Shown piece after piece: positions 35,997 through 44,858 of a stretch of 64,000 bases of DNA. Below the pieces are notes generated by a model. The model saw nothing but the letters and a program-made list of their open reading frames with translations, had not been told where the DNA came from and did not search any database. The position numbers and the translations under genes are program-made. Every line of letters begins with the position of its first letter. The stretch's first letter is position 1. The stretch covers positions 66,179-130,178 of the forward strand of contig JBDHYF010000008.1 in assembly GCA_039811185.1 (NCBI GenBank), in the 5' to 3' direction. The stretch comes from JAEZDR01 sp039811185. GTDB lineage: Bacteria > Bacteroidota > Bacteroidia > Chitinophagales > Chitinophagaceae.

Positions 35997-37270
35997 TAGC
36001 CACAGTAAGAGCGGGCAGCATGCGTGGCAGCGTTCGCCTGCCATCATCCAAAAGCGTCTCGCAACGTGCGCTGGCAGCGGCTTTGGTGAGAAACGGGCGG
36101 TCCATCATCAGAGGAATTGACTGGAGCGGTGACGAGAAAGCGGCGCTTGCCGCTATCAGGCAGGCAGGCTGCTCTGCGGTTGTTGAGGGCGACGTTGTTT
36201 TTATTGACAGCAGCGGCCTTCGTTTGAGTACGCATGAAATAAACTTCGGAGAAAGCGGCTTGTCTGCACGACTCTTTATTCCGCTGTTTGCCGTTAGTAA
36301 AAATGAGTTTGTGGCAACGGGCGAAGGTTCATTAATGCAGCGCCCGTTTGGTGTGTTCGAAAGATTGCTGCCGCTGTTAGGTGTAGAAATTCAATTATCG
36401 AACGGTTGTTTACCGGCTTTTGTGCGCGGCCCAATGCAGCCACGAGACGTCTCTTTCGATGCCGGCCTTAGTTCGCAATTTTTAACGGGACTGCTGTTTG
36501 CCTATGCCTGCTTTAATGCGGACGCCACAATTAACGTGAGCAAGCTCAACAGCAAACAGTATATCGATCTCACCATTCAAGTGCTGCAATCGTTTCATCT
36601 TCCTTTTCCGAAAACTATTGGTTACAAACAATTTGTTTTTAGCGCCCAAAATGTGGGCAGTTACGATGTAGTTGATTACACCGTTGAAGCCGATTGGAGC
36701 AGCGCATCCTGCATACTTGTGGCTGCGGCTTTAACCGGCAGCGTTTGTGTACAAGGCTTAAGTGAAACAAGCCTTCAACCCGATAAAGCTATCCTAAAGG
36801 TTTTTGATCAATGCGGCATTCCTTATCGCTTTACCGCCGCCGGGCTCGAGGTAGCCCGCACATCCCATCTTCAGCCCTTCATGTTCGATGCCACGGATTG
36901 TCCGGATCTGTTTCCAGCGCTTGCTGTGCTTGCTTCTCAATGTAAAGGCGCATCATTGATCAAAGGAGTTGATCGGCTTACATACAAAGAGTCGGATCGC
37001 GCAGCATCAATTGCCGCTCTCTTAAATGCGTTTCATATCACTTTTAAAATTGATGGAAACGAGTTGTTTATTGAAGGCGGTGCAGAGATTATGTCGGCAG
37101 AAGTTAGCGCCTGCAACGACCATCGGATAGCGATGTGTGCCGCTGTGTTGGGTGCGTTGAGCCGGAACGGAGTAGTAGTGCATGATGCAGAAGCAGTTTC
37201 AAAATCGTATCCATCGTTTTTCCATCATTTCAGGCAATTGGGTATTCCGCTAACTTTAAGCCCAAAATAA
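35993..37270 (+). CDS. aroA: 3-phosphoshikimate 1-carboxyvinyltransferase
   Basis: 425 residues. Shikimate-phosphate and PEP sites appear as LPSSKSVSQRALAAAL near the N-terminus, GLSSQFLTGLLFA, YTVEADWSSAS and RLTYKESDRAASIAALL, ending with CNDHRIAMCAAVLG. The usual N-terminal GSKS reads PSSKS. It makes EPSP from shikimate 3-phosphate and PEP. It overlaps aroB by 4 bases and is 4 bases from aroC. Confidence 0.95.
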   Translation: MIATVRAGSMRGSVRLPSSKSVSQRALAAALVRNGRSIIRGIDWSGDEKAALAAIRQAGCSAVVEGDVVFIDSSGLRLSTHEINFGESGLSARLFIPLFAVSKNEFVATGEGSLMQRPFGVFERLLPLLGVEIQLSNGCLPAFVRGPMQPRDVSFDAGLSSQFLTGLLFAYACFNADATINVSKLNSKQYIDLTIQVLQSFHLPFPKTIGYKQFVFSAQNVGSYDVVDYTVEADWSSASCILVAAALTGSVCVQGLSETSLQPDKAILKVFDQCGIPYRFTAAGLEVARTSHLQPFMFDATDCPDLFPALAVLASQCKGASLIKGVDRLTYKESDRAASIAALLNAFHITFKIDGNELFIEGGAEIMSAEVSACNDHRIAMCAAVLGALSRNGVVVHDAEAVSKSYPSFFHHFRQLGIPLTLSPK

Positions 37271-37274
37271 AACC

Positions 37275-38279
37275 GTGAATAGTTTTGGACGAATATTCAG
37301 ATCAACCATTTTTGGCGAATCTCATGGCGATGTTGTGGGGATTTGCATCGATGGATGTCCGCCGGGAATTGCAGTTGATGCTTCCGATTTTGTAAGTGAC
37401 ATAGAAAGAAGAAAGGGCGGGTTACAGGCAGGCACCACGCCGCGCACAGAGGCCGATACACCTATAATTACCACGGGTATTTTCAACGGATTTTCTACCG
37501 GTGCGCCGATTACCATCCTATTTAAAAATGAAAATCGGCGGTCGGCCGACTACGATCAGCAAAAGCAGATTCCGCGGCCCGGACATGCAGATTGGATTGC
37601 TTCGAAAAAGTTTGACGGCTTTAATGACTATCGCGGTGGCGGGCATTTCAGCGGGCGCCTGACGGTTGCGTTGGTAGCAGCCGGCGTAATAGCGAAAAAG
37701 TGTCTTGCGAAGAGGTACCCTTCTATGCGGGTGACGGCAGTTGTTACGGAGGTCGGGGGCGAACACGACATTGCCGTTGGTGTGCAGAGAGCTGTTGCCG
37801 CAAACGACAGTGTCGGGGGCATTGTGCGCTGCGAAGTTTCGGGACTGCCGGCAGCACTGGGCGAGCCGTTTTTCGATTCGGTTGAAAGCTTAATTGCCCA
37901 CGCGGTTTTCGCAATTCCGGCTATAAAAGGAATTGAGTTTGGAAGCGGCTTTGCAAGCGCGAAAATGTTTGGCAGCAGCCACAACGATTCCATTTTAGAT
38001 AAACACGGGAAAACCTCTACCAACCATGCGGGAGGAATTAACGGAGGAATTACCAACGGAAACAATCTCATTTTTTCGGTTGCCGTGAAGCCCGCATCCT
38101 CCACGCCGCAGCAGCAGGAAAGCTACAATATGATGAGCGAAAAAAAAGAAAAGTTTAACATCCAGGGAAGGCATGATCTCTGCATAGCACTGCGCGTTCC
38201 GGTAGTGGTAGAAGCAGTTACTGCAATGGTTTTGGCCGATTTACTTCTAATGGAAACTTCAGTAAAAAATTTACTTTAA
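37275..38279 (+). CDS. aroC: chorismate synthase
   Basis: 334 residues from a GTG start at 37275. FGESHGDVVGICIDGCPPG at the N-terminus, RPGHADW, and GRHDLCIALRVPVVVEAVTAMVLAD near the C-terminus are the FMN and EPSP binding signatures. The HAGGINGGITNGN loop is intact. It makes chorismate with reduced FMN. It ends one base before the DMT-family gene. Confidence 0.96.
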   Translation: MNSFGRIFRSTIFGESHGDVVGICIDGCPPGIAVDASDFVSDIERRKGGLQAGTTPRTEADTPIITTGIFNGFSTGAPITILFKNENRRSADYDQQKQIPRPGHADWIASKKFDGFNDYRGGGHFSGRLTVALVAAGVIAKKCLAKRYPSMRVTAVVTEVGGEHDIAVGVQRAVAANDSVGGIVRCEVSGLPAALGEPFFDSVESLIAHAVFAIPAIKGIEFGSGFASAKMFGSSHNDSILDKHGKTSTNHAGGINGGITNGNNLIFSVAVKPASSTPQQQESYNMMSEKKEKFNIQGRHDLCIALRVPVVVEAVTAMVLADLLLMETSVKNLL

Positions 38280-38280
38280 A

Positions 38281-38610
38281 ATGATCCGAACAATTGGATT
38301 ACTGATTGCCTCGAATGTTTTTATGACGTTCGCCTGGTACAATCACCTGCGCTACAGCGAAATTCCACTTTGGAAAGCAATACTCGTAAGCTGGCTTATC
38401 GCTTTTTTCGAGTATTGTTTGATGGTGCCTGCAAACCGGATGGGGTATCTTCAGGGCAACAGTGCTTTTCAGCTAAAAATTTTACAGGAGATTATAACCC
38501 TCACCATATTTTCGGTTTTTGCGGTGTTCATTTTGAAAGAGCCTTTTCAATCGAAATATCTGTACAGTTTTCTTTGTTTGGCGGGTGCAGCTTATTTTGC
38601 GTTTAGATAA
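38281..38610 (+). CDS. DMT-superfamily small membrane protein (DUF486)
   Basis: 109 residues with four hydrophobic segments (about 3-20, 30-48, 63-82, 90-107). The start pattern (SNVFMTFAWYNHLRY) and WKAILVSWLIAFFEYCLMVPANRMGY match the DUF486 family of small DMT-like inner-membrane proteins. The transported substrate is unknown. It follows aroC directly, so it is probably cotranscribed with the shikimate genes. Confidence 0.88.
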   Translation: MIRTIGLLIASNVFMTFAWYNHLRYSEIPLWKAILVSWLIAFFEYCLMVPANRMGYLQGNSAFQLKILQEIITLTIFSVFAVFILKEPFQSKYLYSFLCLAGAAYFAFR

Positions 38611-38639
38611 TTTTCATCCAATCATCTTCCATCTTCAAT

Positions 38640-39680
38640 ATGAAAAATCGCTTTTTTGTTTTGTTCAATTTGTTCCTCGTTGCACTGGTTGTGTCGTGTA
38701 AAGGAAGTCCTTCGCCTTCTGTAAAATCAAACCACAAGGCCGTTGTTCGGGATACTGTGGCAACGGATACTGTGGCTGTTACGAAACCTGAGCTGATAGA
38801 TACGGCTCGCTTCAACCAGCTTAACCTATTGCTTGCTAATGGCGACACATCCGGGCGGTGGCCTGTAAAACATCAGCCGTATCCGTTAGCGGGAGCCATA
38901 TTGCCATTTCATCGCATTGTGGCGTACTATGGAAATCTTTATTCAACGCGGATGGGCGTTTTAGGAGAGTATCCCAAAAAGCAGATGTTGCAGATGCTGA
39001 AAAATGAAACAGCAAAATGGGCAAAAGCGGATAGCAACTTTGGTGCTGTGCCCGCGTTGCATTACATCTGCGTTACGGCGCAGGGCAGTGCAGGAGCAGA
39101 CGGCAAGTACCGCGCACGAATGCCGTTTCATCAAATTGATACGGTGTTGAGTTGGGCGAACGAAATTGGTGCACTGGTTTTTCTTGACGTGCAGGTAGGC
39201 CTCAGCACGCTGCAAGCCGAACTGCCGCGGCTGGAGAGCTATCTTGCGTTGCCAAACGTTCATCTTGGCATCGATCCTGAATTTAGCATGAAGGGCGGAC
39301 AAAAGCCCGGAACGGTGATAGGAAGTTTTGATTCGGACGACATCAATTATGCAACTAATTTTCTGCGTGAAATTGTTCAAAAAAACAATCTTCCACCCAA
39401 AGTGCTCGTGGTGCATCGCTTCACTCAGAAGATGGTTCAGGGCTATAAAAAGATAGCGCTGATGCCAGAAGTGCAGGTAGTGATAGATATGGATGGATGG
39501 GGCGAAAAAGCTCGAAAGATTAACACTTACAGACTATTCGTTGAACGAGAGCCCGTGCAGTACACAGGCTTTAAGATTTTTTATAAAAACGATACCAAAC
39601 GTGTGAACAAGCCAAAGGAAATGCAGCCTGAAGATGTGCTGAAGTTAAGGCCTGTTCCCATCTATATTCAATATCAATAA
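38640..39680 (+). CDS. lipoprotein with probable TIM-barrel-like domain
   Basis: 346 residues. Lipobox LVVSC gives lipidated Cys20, then a Ser/Thr/Val-rich linker (about 21-55). The mature domain has alternating hydrophobic strands and helices with acidic strand ends: RIVAYYGNLYSTRMGVLGEY, PALHYICVTAQG, IGALVFLDVQVG, NVHLGIDPEFSM, PPKVLVVHRFT, VQVVIDMDGWG. This resembles a glycoside-hydrolase-like barrel, but I cannot place it in a named family. It is in the same direction as the aro genes, about 30 bases downstream. Confidence 0.7.
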   Translation: MKNRFFVLFNLFLVALVVSCKGSPSPSVKSNHKAVVRDTVATDTVAVTKPELIDTARFNQLNLLLANGDTSGRWPVKHQPYPLAGAILPFHRIVAYYGNLYSTRMGVLGEYPKKQMLQMLKNETAKWAKADSNFGAVPALHYICVTAQGSAGADGKYRARMPFHQIDTVLSWANEIGALVFLDVQVGLSTLQAELPRLESYLALPNVHLGIDPEFSMKGGQKPGTVIGSFDSDDINYATNFLREIVQKNNLPPKVLVVHRFTQKMVQGYKKIALMPEVQVVIDMDGWGEKARKINTYRLFVEREPVQYTGFKIFYKNDTKRVNKPKEMQPEDVLKLRPVPIYIQYQ

Positions 39681-39718
39681 TTTCCTTTATTTTTCGCTGT
39701 TGGAATCAAAACTAAAAT

Positions 39719-40192
39719 ATGGAACGAGAATTAAAATTTATGCTTGAGGCTGTGAAAGAATCGGCCAAAGGAATGAACAGCAATTTGGGAGGACCTTTTG
39801 GTTGCGTAATTGTAAAGGGCGATGAGGTAGTAGGCCGTGGGCACAACAGCGTAACGGCAAACAACGATCCTACTGCGCATGCTGAAGTGATGGCCATTCG
39901 TGACGCCTGCAAAAACCTGAACAGCTTTCAACTCAACGACTGTGAACTTTATACTTCCTGTGAGCCTTGTCCGATGTGCATGGGGGCCATTTATTGGGCA
40001 CGTCCTGAGAAAGTGTATTATGCCAATACCAGAAAGGATGCCGCCGACATTGGTTTCGACGATTCGATGATTTATGAGGAATTATGCCTTCCGATTGAAG
40101 ACAGAAAAATTGGAATGCAAGCGCTTGGCAGAGATGAAGCTATGGAAGTTTTTCGCCAGTGGACCAACAAAGCCGACCGAACGGAGTATTAG
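39719..40192 (+). CDS. nucleoside/guanine deaminase
   Basis: 157 residues. CMP/dCMP-deaminase fold with the zinc motif AHAEVMAI (His and catalytic Glu) and CEPCPMCMGAIYWARP (two Cys ligands). The C-terminus (IGFDDSMIYEELCLPIEDRKI... TEY) fits guanine deaminase GuaD better than tRNA adenosine deaminase TadA, which is basic and lacks this ending. It probably turns guanine into xanthine. Confidence 0.9.
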   Translation: MERELKFMLEAVKESAKGMNSNLGGPFGCVIVKGDEVVGRGHNSVTANNDPTAHAEVMAIRDACKNLNSFQLNDCELYTSCEPCPMCMGAIYWARPEKVYYANTRKDAADIGFDDSMIYEELCLPIEDRKIGMQALGRDEAMEVFRQWTNKADRTEY

Positions 40193-40198
40193 ATGCCA

Positions 40199-40218
40199 AA
40201 TACCCTTACGAGGGTATT
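40199..40218. promoter_or_regulatory. perfect palindrome upstream of a promoter
   Basis: AATACCCT-TACG-AGGGTATT, an 8-bp perfect inverted repeat with a 4-base centre. It is not followed by a T run. Its 3' end is 22 bases before a -7-like element TAACTTTAG (40241), so its centre would sit near -46. An operator or activator site is the best reading. Confidence 0.45.
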
Positions 40219-40265
40219 GACAAGGGGTGTTTGCAGACAGTAACTTTAGCGTCCTAAAACACTTG

Positions 40266-40733
40266 ATGATGAAATCTTTATTCTTGTTACTTTGTTTCCT
40301 GACGCTTGTATTCGGTAAACTGAATGCGCAGCTGGCGCCATTAATACTTGCGGATAATGCTGATGAGTGGAGCAAGCCACAGTCGTTTACATTAGTCGAT
40401 CATTACGGAAACAAGCAGACGGTAGACATTACGGCGAAACTGGTAAAACACAAGGGAACAACAGGCTTTATAGACGTAAAAATTCTAAACTACGGTCCAA
40501 AAGACATTGTACGGATGTATGTTTCGCTAATTAAAGGGCCTGTTGATGCAAAAACTTTCGCCGGGGTAAATTATAATAACAGCGGTCTTTACAGCATTAA
40601 AAAAGACTTCAATACCACGCTAAAGCTCCAGTTGCGCGAATGCCATCCTAAGGGTGGCAGGAATATGAATGACCTGGAAAAGTGTAAGGCATGTACGCCC
40701 TGGGTTGCCATTGGAGAAATTGCATTTAAATAA
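40266..40733 (+). CDS. secreted protein of unknown function
   Basis: 155 residues from ATG 40266 (a second ATG follows). Signal peptide about 1-22, ending in KLNAQ. The mature domain is beta-rich (QSFTLVDHYGNKQTVDITAKLV; GTTGFIDVKILNYGPKDIVRMYVSL) with three Cys near the end (LRECHPKGG, EKCKACTPW). No family was recognised. It has a candidate regulated promoter upstream and is 5 bases from the next lipoprotein gene. Confidence 0.7.
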   Translation: MMKSLFLLLCFLTLVFGKLNAQLAPLILADNADEWSKPQSFTLVDHYGNKQTVDITAKLVKHKGTTGFIDVKILNYGPKDIVRMYVSLIKGPVDAKTFAGVNYNNSGLYSIKKDFNTTLKLQLRECHPKGGRNMNDLEKCKACTPWVAIGEIAFK

Positions 40734-40738
40734 GAGGA

Positions 40739-41815
40739 ATGCGCATAAAATGGATTGCGACTTCCCTCAACTACCTGGCTGTTTCAATTATTTCAACCGT
40801 GTTTATGGTAGGTTGCCGCGACCATCGAAATGATCGCCTTACGCTAACCGCGAAAGGCAGTTTCGCAGCGGACAACAGTTTGTATACCGAGAGCATGTTA
40901 GAGAAATTTTTGGACAGCATTGCCGGGCTGTCGTTGCAGCCGTTGCAAAATGAAATTACCAGCCACAGCGATTCTTTGTTTAAAAATATTCAGTTGCTAA
41001 AGCGCGAAATTTCCGACACTGATTTCCTGACGCTTAGGGCGGTTGCCAATAAGGGTAGCGGAACAATTGACAGCGTTACGGCAAGAAGGCTTTTTCCGGC
41101 GGCAGATACCGATTCTGTTATTCGGAAACACGGACATTTACCATTAACCTTTTTTTCGTTCGATGCTGCACCCTCAACCTACACTCATTATGCTTTTGCA
41201 ATCGGCAACATTACCGAAGTCTGGACATGCAATCTTTTTTTCTTTTACCGGAAAACCATTGTTGCTTCCCAATTCATCACACACAAATATGGTCCGGATT
41301 TTAGTTATTTTAAAGACAGGGACGGAAATACGACGCTTTACTACAGAGAAATTTTTGAATCGGGAACGGGTATCTGGCAATTCAATTACTTTTTCTACAA
41401 ATATTTGAACGGACAACTTTTGCCGGTATTGAACGTAGCAGAAAACAGCAATCAACAAGCTCACTGGGGTAATAGAATTTTCTGGATGGAATCAACGATT
41501 GAGGCTGAAAATCCGCTTCGTTTAAAATTGGTATTTTATCAGGAGTTATATAACGATACCACATCGGTAAAAATTATTGACGACAGTGCGACGGTTGACT
41601 TTTATTGGGATGAGGACCAAGCCCAATATCGAGGCAATTTTGCGGCAGCCACCATTTCCGAAGCACAAATACAATCGTACTTTTTAGGTGAGTCCGATCT
41701 ATTATTTATTCGTGCTTACTATCCTGCACTAAAGGCCGCCCTTGCATCAGATAGAAGACCGCTTGTACTATCTTATTTGAAAAAGGTGAAAAAGCAATAC
41801 TTTCAGCCGAAATAA
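40739..41815 (+). CDS. lipoprotein of unknown function
   Basis: 358 residues. A hydrophobic signal (about 10-25) ends in MVGC, giving lipidated Cys26. The mature protein is rich in aromatic residues and has no motif I recognise. It starts 5 bases after the preceding secreted protein and ends 5 bases before a cupin gene, so the three may be one operon. Confidence 0.65.
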   Translation: MRIKWIATSLNYLAVSIISTVFMVGCRDHRNDRLTLTAKGSFAADNSLYTESMLEKFLDSIAGLSLQPLQNEITSHSDSLFKNIQLLKREISDTDFLTLRAVANKGSGTIDSVTARRLFPAADTDSVIRKHGHLPLTFFSFDAAPSTYTHYAFAIGNITEVWTCNLFFFYRKTIVASQFITHKYGPDFSYFKDRDGNTTLYYREIFESGTGIWQFNYFFYKYLNGQLLPVLNVAENSNQQAHWGNRIFWMESTIEAENPLRLKLVFYQELYNDTTSVKIIDDSATVDFYWDEDQAQYRGNFAAATISEAQIQSYFLGESDLLFIRAYYPALKAALASDRRPLVLSYLKKVKKQYFQPK

Positions 41816-41820
41816 AGAAG

Positions 41821-42114
41821 ATGAACATACACGGACAAATCACTTATTCCGATGAAAAGCCGGCAGTTGTTTCCATTCGTAATAACGAAAAAATAAACAT
41901 TATTGCCATTGGGCTGAAGAAGGGGCGGGTTTTAAAGAAACACGTTACAAAAATTCCTGCAACGCTGATTGTACTGAAGGGAACAATCAACTTCGAAATA
42001 AATGGCGAAAACCATGTGTTGCAACCATTAGAAACCTTTGACATTCCTGTAGATGTGGAGCACGAAGTTACCGGTGTGGAAGAATGTATTTTTACCGTAA
42101 TAAAAGAGAAGTAA
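41821..42114 (+). CDS. small cupin-domain protein
   Basis: 97 residues with the single-domain cupin pattern: KKHVTKIPATLIVLKGTINFEINGENHVLQPLETFDIPVDVEHEV. Only some of the usual metal-binding His/Glu positions are kept (His in KKH, His in EHEV). The ligand is unknown. It is followed at once by a strong terminator. Confidence 0.85.
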   Translation: MNIHGQITYSDEKPAVVSIRNNEKINIIAIGLKKGRVLKKHVTKIPATLIVLKGTINFEINGENHVLQPLETFDIPVDVEHEVTGVEECIFTVIKEK

Positions 42115-42117
42115 AAA

Positions 42118-42149
42118 AAAGCCGCTTCTAGTATTTGAAGCGGCTTTGT
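42118..42149. terminator. bidirectional intrinsic terminator
   Basis: Perfect 11-bp stem AAAGCCGCTTC / GAAGCGGCTTT with an 8-base loop, A run before and T after. It separates the convergent cupin and queA genes. Confidence 0.88.
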
Positions 42150-42154
42150 AATGT

Positions 42155-43204
42155 TTATACAACCAGCATGGCATCGCCATAGGTGTAAAAGCGATATTTG
42201 TCTTTAATGGCTTTTTTGTATGCTTCCATGATTAAATCGTAACCGGCAAAGGCGCAGGTCATAATCAACAAACTTGTTTTAGGAAGATGAAACCCTGTAA
42301 CCAAGCTATCGGCAATATTGAAGTTGTAAGGTGGATGGATAAAGTGATTCGTCCAGCCGCTGCTCGGTTTCAGCATGCCCTGTGCGGTAAAGCTTGTTTC
42401 CATGGCACGCATGGTAGTTGTGCCGATTGAGCAGATGCGCTGACCGTTGGTTTTTGCATTATTTACAATTTTGCAGGCTTCTTCGGTAATAGCATAATAT
42501 TCTGCATCCATCTTGTGTTTGCTGAGGTCTTCCACTTCAATAGGGCGAAAGGTGCCAAGGCCTGTATGCAGTGTTACTTCTGCAAAGCGGATTCCTTTAA
42601 TCTCGCATCTCTTAATCAGCTCGCGGCTAAAGTGCAAACCGGCTGTTGGCGCAGCAACGGCGCCTTCTTCTTTAGCATATACTGTTTGAAAACGCTCTTT
42701 ATCTTCTTCATCAGGCTTGCGTTTGATGTATTTGGGCAAGGGCGTTTCGCCAAGGAAATCGAGCATCTTTTTAAATTCGGCCTCGTCGTTATCCCAAAGG
42801 AAACGAATGGTGCGTCCGCGGCTGGTTGTGTTGTCGATTACTTCTGCTACCAACTCATCATTTTCGCCGAAATACAGTTTGTTGCCTACTCTTATTTTTC
42901 TGGCGGGGTCCACAATTACATCCCAAAGGCGGTGTTCTTTATTTAATTCGCGCAGCAGAAAAACTTCAATTTTAGCACCTGTTTTTTCCTTTCTTCCATA
43001 CATTCTTGCGGGGAAAACCTTGGTGTTATTGACAACGAAAACATCTTTGTCATCGAAATAATCAAAAATTTCACGAAAGTGTTTATTTTCTATTTGCCCG
43101 GTTTTACGGTGAACCACCATCATCCGGCTGTCTTCGCGTTTTTTTGTAGGATTTTGGGCAATAAGATTTAGGGGAAGATCGAACTTAAACTGACTTAACT
43201 TCAT
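42155..43204 (-). CDS. queA: tRNA preQ1(34) S-adenosylmethionine ribosyltransferase-isomerase
   Basis: 349 residues. LSQFKFDLPLNLIAQNP start, RDDSRMMVVHR-like EDSRMMVVHRKTGQI, FPARMYGRKE, AAPTAGLHFSRELI, LHTGLGTFRPIEVEDL and GTTTMRAMETS are all QueA signatures. It adds and rearranges the ribosyl part of SAM to make epoxyqueuosine in tRNA. A 20-codon ORF ends three bases before its ATG, in the same frame. Confidence 0.96.
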   Translation of the reverse strand: MKLSQFKFDLPLNLIAQNPTKKREDSRMMVVHRKTGQIENKHFREIFDYFDDKDVFVVNNTKVFPARMYGRKEKTGAKIEVFLLRELNKEHRLWDVIVDPARKIRVGNKLYFGENDELVAEVIDNTTSRGRTIRFLWDNDEAEFKKMLDFLGETPLPKYIKRKPDEEDKERFQTVYAKEEGAVAAPTAGLHFSRELIKRCEIKGIRFAEVTLHTGLGTFRPIEVEDLSKHKMDAEYYAITEEACKIVNNAKTNGQRICSIGTTTMRAMETSFTAQGMLKPSSGWTNHFIHPPYNFNIADSLVTGFHLPKTSLLIMTCAFAGYDLIMEAYKKAIKDKYRFYTYGDAMLVV

Positions 43205-43207
43205 TTT

Positions 43208-43270
43208 TTAAATGGGCTTTTTTAGCAGCCATATTCGGTTCTCCGCCGCCTTACGGGGCAGCAAACTCAT
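43208..43270 (-). CDS. candidate 20-residue leader peptide before queA
   Basis: A short frame ATG 43270-43268 to TAA 43210-43208 encodes MSLLPRKAAENRIWLLKKPI. It ends three bases before the queA ATG, in the same frame (TAA AAA ATG). A -7-like element TAATTTTG lies on the minus strand at 43301-43294, placing a likely transcription start about 15 bases before the small ORF. The composition is protein-like and basic. It may be a regulatory leader peptide, a real small protein, or chance. Confidence 0.35.
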   Translation of the reverse strand: MSLLPRKAAENRIWLLKKPI

Positions 43271-43293
43271 GTTACGGCATGATTCAAGGGTGG

Positions 43294-43301
43294 CAAAATT
43301 A
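43294..43301 (-). promoter_or_regulatory. -7 promoter element TAATTTTG (minus strand)
   Basis: The plus strand reads CAAAATTA, giving an exact TAnnTTTG on the minus strand, about 90 bases before queA and 24 before the small upstream ORF. Confidence 0.45.
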
Positions 43302-43332
43302 AGGGAATATTTGGTAAAGAAATGAAAAAGGC

Positions 43333-44832
43333 CTAAAGCGGTTGTACATAGGCCGATAATTTGTCGGCCAGCTTTCTGTCGTTACTGAGTCGCGGCACCT
43401 TGTTTTGTCCGCCGAGTTTTCCTTCTTCTTTCATAAAATCGATAAAGCTGTTTTTGCGCAGCGGGCGGATCACCAGCATTTTTAAAATATTCCCCGCAAT
43501 GAGGTCGTCGTAGTAAATGTTTTTTTCGCGAAGGTTTCTGTCGACATGTTCCGCGAAAACCGACAGTTGGTCCGGCGCCCTGTCGAACTCAATAAACCAT
43601 TCGTGAAAACTTTGTCCTTTATCCTGCGATATGTAAGGTGCTACGGTAAATTCTGTTATGGAAATTCCTTGTTGCGCTGCTGCTTTCATCAGTGCGTGTT
43701 CTACCTCTTCGGCTATTACATGCTCGCCGAAAGCGGAGATAAAATGTTTGGTTCTGCCGGTTACTACAAGGCGGTAAGGAGCCGTGCTTACAAACTTTAC
43801 CATGTCGCCAATATTGTAGCCCCACAGGCCGGCGTTATTGTTTATGATGAGTGCATAATTCTCACCCACCTTTACGTCGGCAAGGGAGAGGCGCACCGGA
43901 TTTTCTTTAAAAATTTCGTCGGCCGGGATAAACTCGAAAAATATTCCGCTATTCGTGTTAAGCAGTAAGCCTTTTTCTTTTTGTGAATCCTGAAAGGCAA
44001 AAAAACCTTCGGAGGCAGGGAAAGTTTCGATTGAGTCGATCTGCTTTCCGATGGTTGAAAAAAGTTTGGCACGATAGGGCTCGAAGTTTACGCCTCCGTA
44101 CACCATGACAGAAAAGTTGGGAAAGAGTTCGGCTATTGATTTTCCGCTTCTTTCTTTCAGGCGGTCGAAATACATCTGCATCCAGGGCGGGATTCCGCTT
44201 ATCAGCCGCATATCCTGATGAATGGTTTCGTCAATGATCCGGTCCAGCTTTGTTTCCCAGTCGTCGATACAGTTGGTTTCAAAGGAAGGCATCTGGTTTT
44301 TACGCAGATAAGCCGGAACATGATGGTTTACTATTCCGCTCAGCCTCCCGGTAGGAATTCCTGCAACGCGTTCCAGCTCCGGCGAGCCGCTTAAAAAAAT
44401 CATTTTTCCATCAGCAAACGCATAGTTACCCGTTTCGGCCATGTAGCACAACAGTGCATTTCGTGCGGTGTTGATGTGATTAGGAATGGAGTCTTTCGAA
44501 ATAGGAATATATTTTACTCCGCTTGTGGTGCCGCTTGTTTTTGCAAAGTAGATGGGTTTGCCTTTCCACAAAATGTTCTCTTTTCCGTCTTTAATTTTCT
44601 CTATGTAGGGCTTCAGCTGCTCGTAATCTCTCACCGGCACTTTGCTCCTAAAATCGTCATAGCTTTTTATATTGCTGAAGTTATGGTCGGTTCCAAACAA
44701 AGTGGATTTACCCTGCGCTATCAGCTGTTGAAATATTCTTTGCTGATCGTCCAACGCCGAGGCCATCGATTTTTTTACCTGCTTATAAATTATATTGGCG
44801 AAAGGGCGCGCCAGGATAGATTTTACCTTCAT
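43333..44832 (-). CDS. GH3-family (auxin-responsive promoter family) protein
   Basis: 499 residues from ATG 44832; the frame is open to 44877 but that would overlap the rhodanese gene. The acyl-adenylate motif TSGTTSGVKYIPIS and VMVYGGVNFEPYRAKL, GLLLNTNSGIFFEF, NNNAGLWGYNIGDMVKF and VTGRTKHFISAFGEHV match plant GH3 amide synthetases and their bacterial relatives. It probably adenylates a carboxylic acid and joins it to an amine; the substrate is unknown. It lies in a minus-strand run with rhodanese and PASTA genes. Confidence 0.9.
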   Translation of the reverse strand: MKVKSILARPFANIIYKQVKKSMASALDDQQRIFQQLIAQGKSTLFGTDHNFSNIKSYDDFRSKVPVRDYEQLKPYIEKIKDGKENILWKGKPIYFAKTSGTTSGVKYIPISKDSIPNHINTARNALLCYMAETGNYAFADGKMIFLSGSPELERVAGIPTGRLSGIVNHHVPAYLRKNQMPSFETNCIDDWETKLDRIIDETIHQDMRLISGIPPWMQMYFDRLKERSGKSIAELFPNFSVMVYGGVNFEPYRAKLFSTIGKQIDSIETFPASEGFFAFQDSQKEKGLLLNTNSGIFFEFIPADEIFKENPVRLSLADVKVGENYALIINNNAGLWGYNIGDMVKFVSTAPYRLVVTGRTKHFISAFGEHVIAEEVEHALMKAAAQQGISITEFTVAPYISQDKGQSFHEWFIEFDRAPDQLSVFAEHVDRNLREKNIYYDDLIAGNILKMLVIRPLRKNSFIDFMKEEGKLGGQNKVPRLSNDRKLADKLSAYVQPL

Positions 44833-44858
44833 GTTTGCAACGCGTTTAATTACAATAC

